This document shows, one piece after another, positions 62,085 through 64,000 of a stretch of 64,000 bases of DNA (position 1 is the first letter of the stretch; each line of letters starts with the position of its first letter). A program made the translations under genes and the position numbers. The stretch lies in the NCBI RefSeq assembly GCF_035918155.1, contig NZ_CP109327.1:496001-560000 (forward strand). Direction: 5' to 3'. The DNA comes from Streptomyces sp. NBC_01591 (lineage in GTDB: Bacteria > Actinomycetota > Actinomycetes > Streptomycetales > Streptomycetaceae). The notes beneath the pieces were generated by a model that searched no databases, was not told where the DNA came from, and saw nothing but the letters and a program-made list of their open reading frames with translations.

Positions 62085-62438
62085 TGCAGCACCTGGAAGT
62101 CCACCACCGCGCACACGCCCGCGTCGAAGACGCGTATCCGCTGCGGCAAGACCACCGGCTTCGGCCGCTTCCCCTCCCGGCACTTCCACATCAACGCGGC
62201 CCGGCTCGAACTCGCGCCGACCGCTACCGACCCGTCCGCCTGGACGCAGACGCGGCTACTGGACGGCGAACCCGCCACCGCCGAGCCGAAAAAGCTGCGC
62301 TACCGGCTGCTGCACACAGCCGCCCGCGACGGCCGCCGACTCCACCTGCACGTCTTTGCAACCTGGCCCTGGCAGCACGAACTCATCAACGCGTTCACCC
62401 ACCTCACTGAGCCTTTGCAAACCTCACGTTATGCGTGA
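62085..62438 (+). pseudogene. IS1380-family transposase C-terminal remnant
   Basis: Frame 1 gives HHRAHARVED. After a small frameshift, frame 2 continues with GKTTGFGRFPSRHFHINAA, WTQTRLLDGEPATAEPKKLR and YRLLHTAARDGRRLHLHV, the standard C-terminus of IS1380-type transposases. The N-terminal two thirds are missing. About 290 bp before it (61785-62084) hold no gene. Confidence 0.78.
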
Positions 62439-62600
62439 TGGAGGACGAGGGCGGTCCGGACGATCGCGGTGATGCGTTTGGTGCTGCAGCGGAGCTTCCG
62501 TAGGGTGGCCGGCTCCCTGGTACACCTTGTCCGCCCAGCACTTCGGCTCGGCCGCGGCGAGCGCGTCGATGATCCCGCAGCTCACTCCTCACCCCCGACC
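62430..62600 (-). pseudogene. IS5-family transposase C-terminal remnant
   Basis: On the minus strand, IIDALAAAEPKCWADKVYQG is joined after an internal deletion to EPATLRKLRCSTKRITAIVR and TALVLHHA-stop (62430-62432). Both pieces are typical IS5-family transposase segments that normally lie about 50 residues apart. It touches the IS1380 remnant tail to tail. The region 62600-62947 shows no gene. Confidence 0.7.
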
Positions 62601-62947
62601 GGAACCAGCCCAGACGTGCGTTCAGCGACGGTGAGTTCGACAGACAGCCCGAGGGTCCTCCAGAGAAGGATGTCACCAACTGGCCGGACCGAGCATCCTG
62701 CGTCTTCACACAACACGGTCATGTGGACAGCAAAGCAGGCCGACTCCGAAGCGACCCGAAGCACCCCCGCAAACAGCAGCCCGTCCATGGCGAGTTGTCG
62801 CCACTCACGGATCCCGCTCTGCGACATTCGGGCATCGTGGGCAGCCCGACTGCGGGCAGGAGCCCCAGTGCCGTGCCGGCCGCCACCCGGCTGGCGAACT
62901 GTCCAGTCCACGCCGGCGCCAACACGGTAATGACGACACACAGCGGA

Positions 62948-63781
62948 TCAGCGCAGTCCGGCGAAGAGATCGTTCTCGGGTACGGCCGCGCCGGTGGCGT
63001 CCTTGACACGTACGAAGGTCTCCATGCCCATCAACTCGCCGAATCTCTCCTTGCCCATCTTGAGGAAGAAGATGTTCTCGCCCTGACTGGCGTGCGCGGC
63101 CAGCGCATCGAACTTCTGACCGCTGAATGCGGTGGTGTCCACCCATGTGGTGATCTCACCGTCGGGCAGGCCGATCTCGGCCATCGCGGCGGCCTCGGCA
63201 GGATCCGGTTCCGGCATGTCCTCGTGAAACTCGCGCATGGTCTCCCCGAACCGCTGCATCATCGAGCGAGGCATCGTCGTCCAGTACACCTTCGGTGTCA
63301 GCGCGGTCATCTCCAGCGCCGCCATCGTGATGCGGTGGGCCTGAATATGGTCGGGGTGGCCGTAGAAGCCGTTCTCGTCGTAGGTGACGACCACATCGGG
63401 TCGGTAGTGACGCATGAGTTCCGCAAGTCGGGCAGCACCTTCCTCCACGGGGGTCTGCCAGAAGGACCCGGGGGCGTCATTGCTCGGCCAGCCGATCATC
63501 CCGGAGTCGGCATAGTCCAGCGTCTCCAGATCGCTGACCTTCAGGACGTCACAGCTCGCCTTGAGTTCTTGGCGGCGCATCAGGGCGACGGCCGCCGGAT
63601 CGTGCCCGGGATCGCCCGGCTTGACACCCCCCGGCCCGTCACCGCAACCGCCATCGGTACACGTCACGAGAACCGTGCGGATGCCTTCCGCCGCGTACCG
63701 CGCGAGGACCCCTCCGGTTCCGGTGGCCTCGTCGTCGGGGTGGGCGTGTACTGCCATGAGCGTCAAGAGCCGGTCAATCAT
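62948..63781 (-). CDS. PIG-L/LmbE-family zinc deacetylase (MshB/Mca-like)
   Basis: This 277-residue protein has the two zinc motifs of the family: AHPDDE (residues 13-18, His14/Asp17) and HPDH (142-145, His145). These enzymes deacetylate N-acetylglucosamine moieties (MshB in mycothiol biosynthesis) or cleave mycothiol conjugates (Mca). The length and CTDGGCGDGPGG/LETLDYADSGM blocks fit the MshB/Mca branch, but the paralogue cannot be fixed by eye. ATG 63781 has AGGAGGAC at ideal spacing; an open extension upstream lacks coding bias. If it acts on mycothiol conjugates it could help detoxification. It is separated from the NRPS cluster by IS debris, so it is probably unrelated to it. Confidence 0.88.
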   Translation of the reverse strand: MIDRLLTLMAVHAHPDDEATGTGGVLARYAAEGIRTVLVTCTDGGCGDGPGGVKPGDPGHDPAAVALMRRQELKASCDVLKVSDLETLDYADSGMIGWPSNDAPGSFWQTPVEEGAARLAELMRHYRPDVVVTYDENGFYGHPDHIQAHRITMAALEMTALTPKVYWTTMPRSMMQRFGETMREFHEDMPEPDPAEAAAMAEIGLPDGEITTWVDTTAFSGQKFDALAAHASQGENIFFLKMGKERFGELMGMETFVRVKDATGAAVPENDLFAGLR

Positions 63782-64000
63782 GAAACAGTCCTCCTGCAGA
63801 AATACGGGTTGGTCCGAGGGCGCGACGGGCGTACCGCGACCCTGGGGCCCGGATCCTGGCGGGGCGGACACCCTTGCAGTCTCCGTGTCTCCCCGCTCGT
63901 ACGGCGCCGGTCCCTCGGTCGATGCAACCGTGCCAACCGGACCGCTGTTCCCGGCGCAGCCAATTGGCCTTTCAGGTCACGGCCGAACTCGGCATCGCCC
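63782..64000. other. Upstream region of deacetylase, no gene seen
   Basis: This should contain the promoter of the PIG-L-type gene. No complete reading frame with coding character begins here. Confidence 0.4.

Noticed and set aside
62600..62947. Short frames between the IS5 remnant and the deacetylase
   Set aside because: No domain, no coding bias, and overlapping frames on both strands look equally plausible.

Overview
The window is high-GC actinobacterial DNA, almost certainly Streptomyces: strong third-position G/C bias, GTG/TTG starts, ATGA start/stop overlaps, rare TTA codons (one in the cluster regulator), and Streptomyces-type gene families. No tRNA, rRNA or CRISPR array was seen.

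Region 1 (1-19.7 kb) is chromosomal. It holds a partial nitrate-sensor-type histidine kinase with an MHYT membrane protein, a small methyltransferase, a DUF2236/MpaB-like protein, small conserved proteins, a membrane fatty acid desaturase, a SNF2 helicase + SWIM zinc-finger operon, a secreted phytase-like esterase, an amide-use operon (shortened APC permease + acetamidase/formamidase), a Tat-exported amidase, and a GAF regulator next to an ExaC-type aldehyde dehydrogenase.

Region 2 (19.7-23.9 kb) is a scar zone: an integrase C-terminal fragment, one intact SDR gene, a broken IS4-family transposase, and about 1.1 kb with no convincing gene but with palindromes.

Region 3 (23.9-61.8 kb) is a nonribosomal peptide synthetase (NRPS) cluster. 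A LuxR-type regulator with a TTA codon is followed by four NRPS genes on the minus strand. A plus-strand six-gene precursor operon (34.2-40.2 kb) lies between them. An MFS exporter and an ArsR-type regulator close the cluster. A collinear reading gives eight modules. The 24.96-33.82 kb protein starts with only the C-terminal lobe of a condensation domain and ends in a carrier without a thioesterase, so it is the likely starter (3 modules). The 52.6-59.4 kb protein (2 modules), the 44.7-52.6 kb protein (2 modules plus epimerase) and the 40.7-44.7 kb protein (1 module plus thioesterase) would follow. Four of the eight adenylation domains have an Asn/Asp-type pocket (DLTKVGEVG/A), and one has a Ser-like pocket that may take 2,3-diaminopropionate.

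The precursor operon encodes a B12-dependent glutamate mutase pair (3-methylaspartate), an AsnRS-like catalytic core without an anticodon-binding domain (possible amidating ligase), an FMN-type glutamate synthase core, and SbnA/SbnB-like enzymes (2,3-diaminopropionate). My inference is that these are linked through glutamate: SbnB-type chemistry releases 2-oxoglutarate, the GltB-like protein could regenerate glutamate, and glutamate feeds both SbnA and the mutase. The predicted product is an Asx/3-methyl-Asx-rich octapeptide with diaminopropionate and one D-residue. I do not recognise it. A shared repeat with the core TGGtCACttcTGCCC lies upstream of both NRPS transcription units and the precursor operon, and looks like a cluster-specific operator.

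Region 4 (61.8-64 kb) holds IS1380- and IS5-family remnants and a PIG-L/LmbE-type deacetylase. IS and integrase debris on both sides suggests the cluster was acquired or rearranged.
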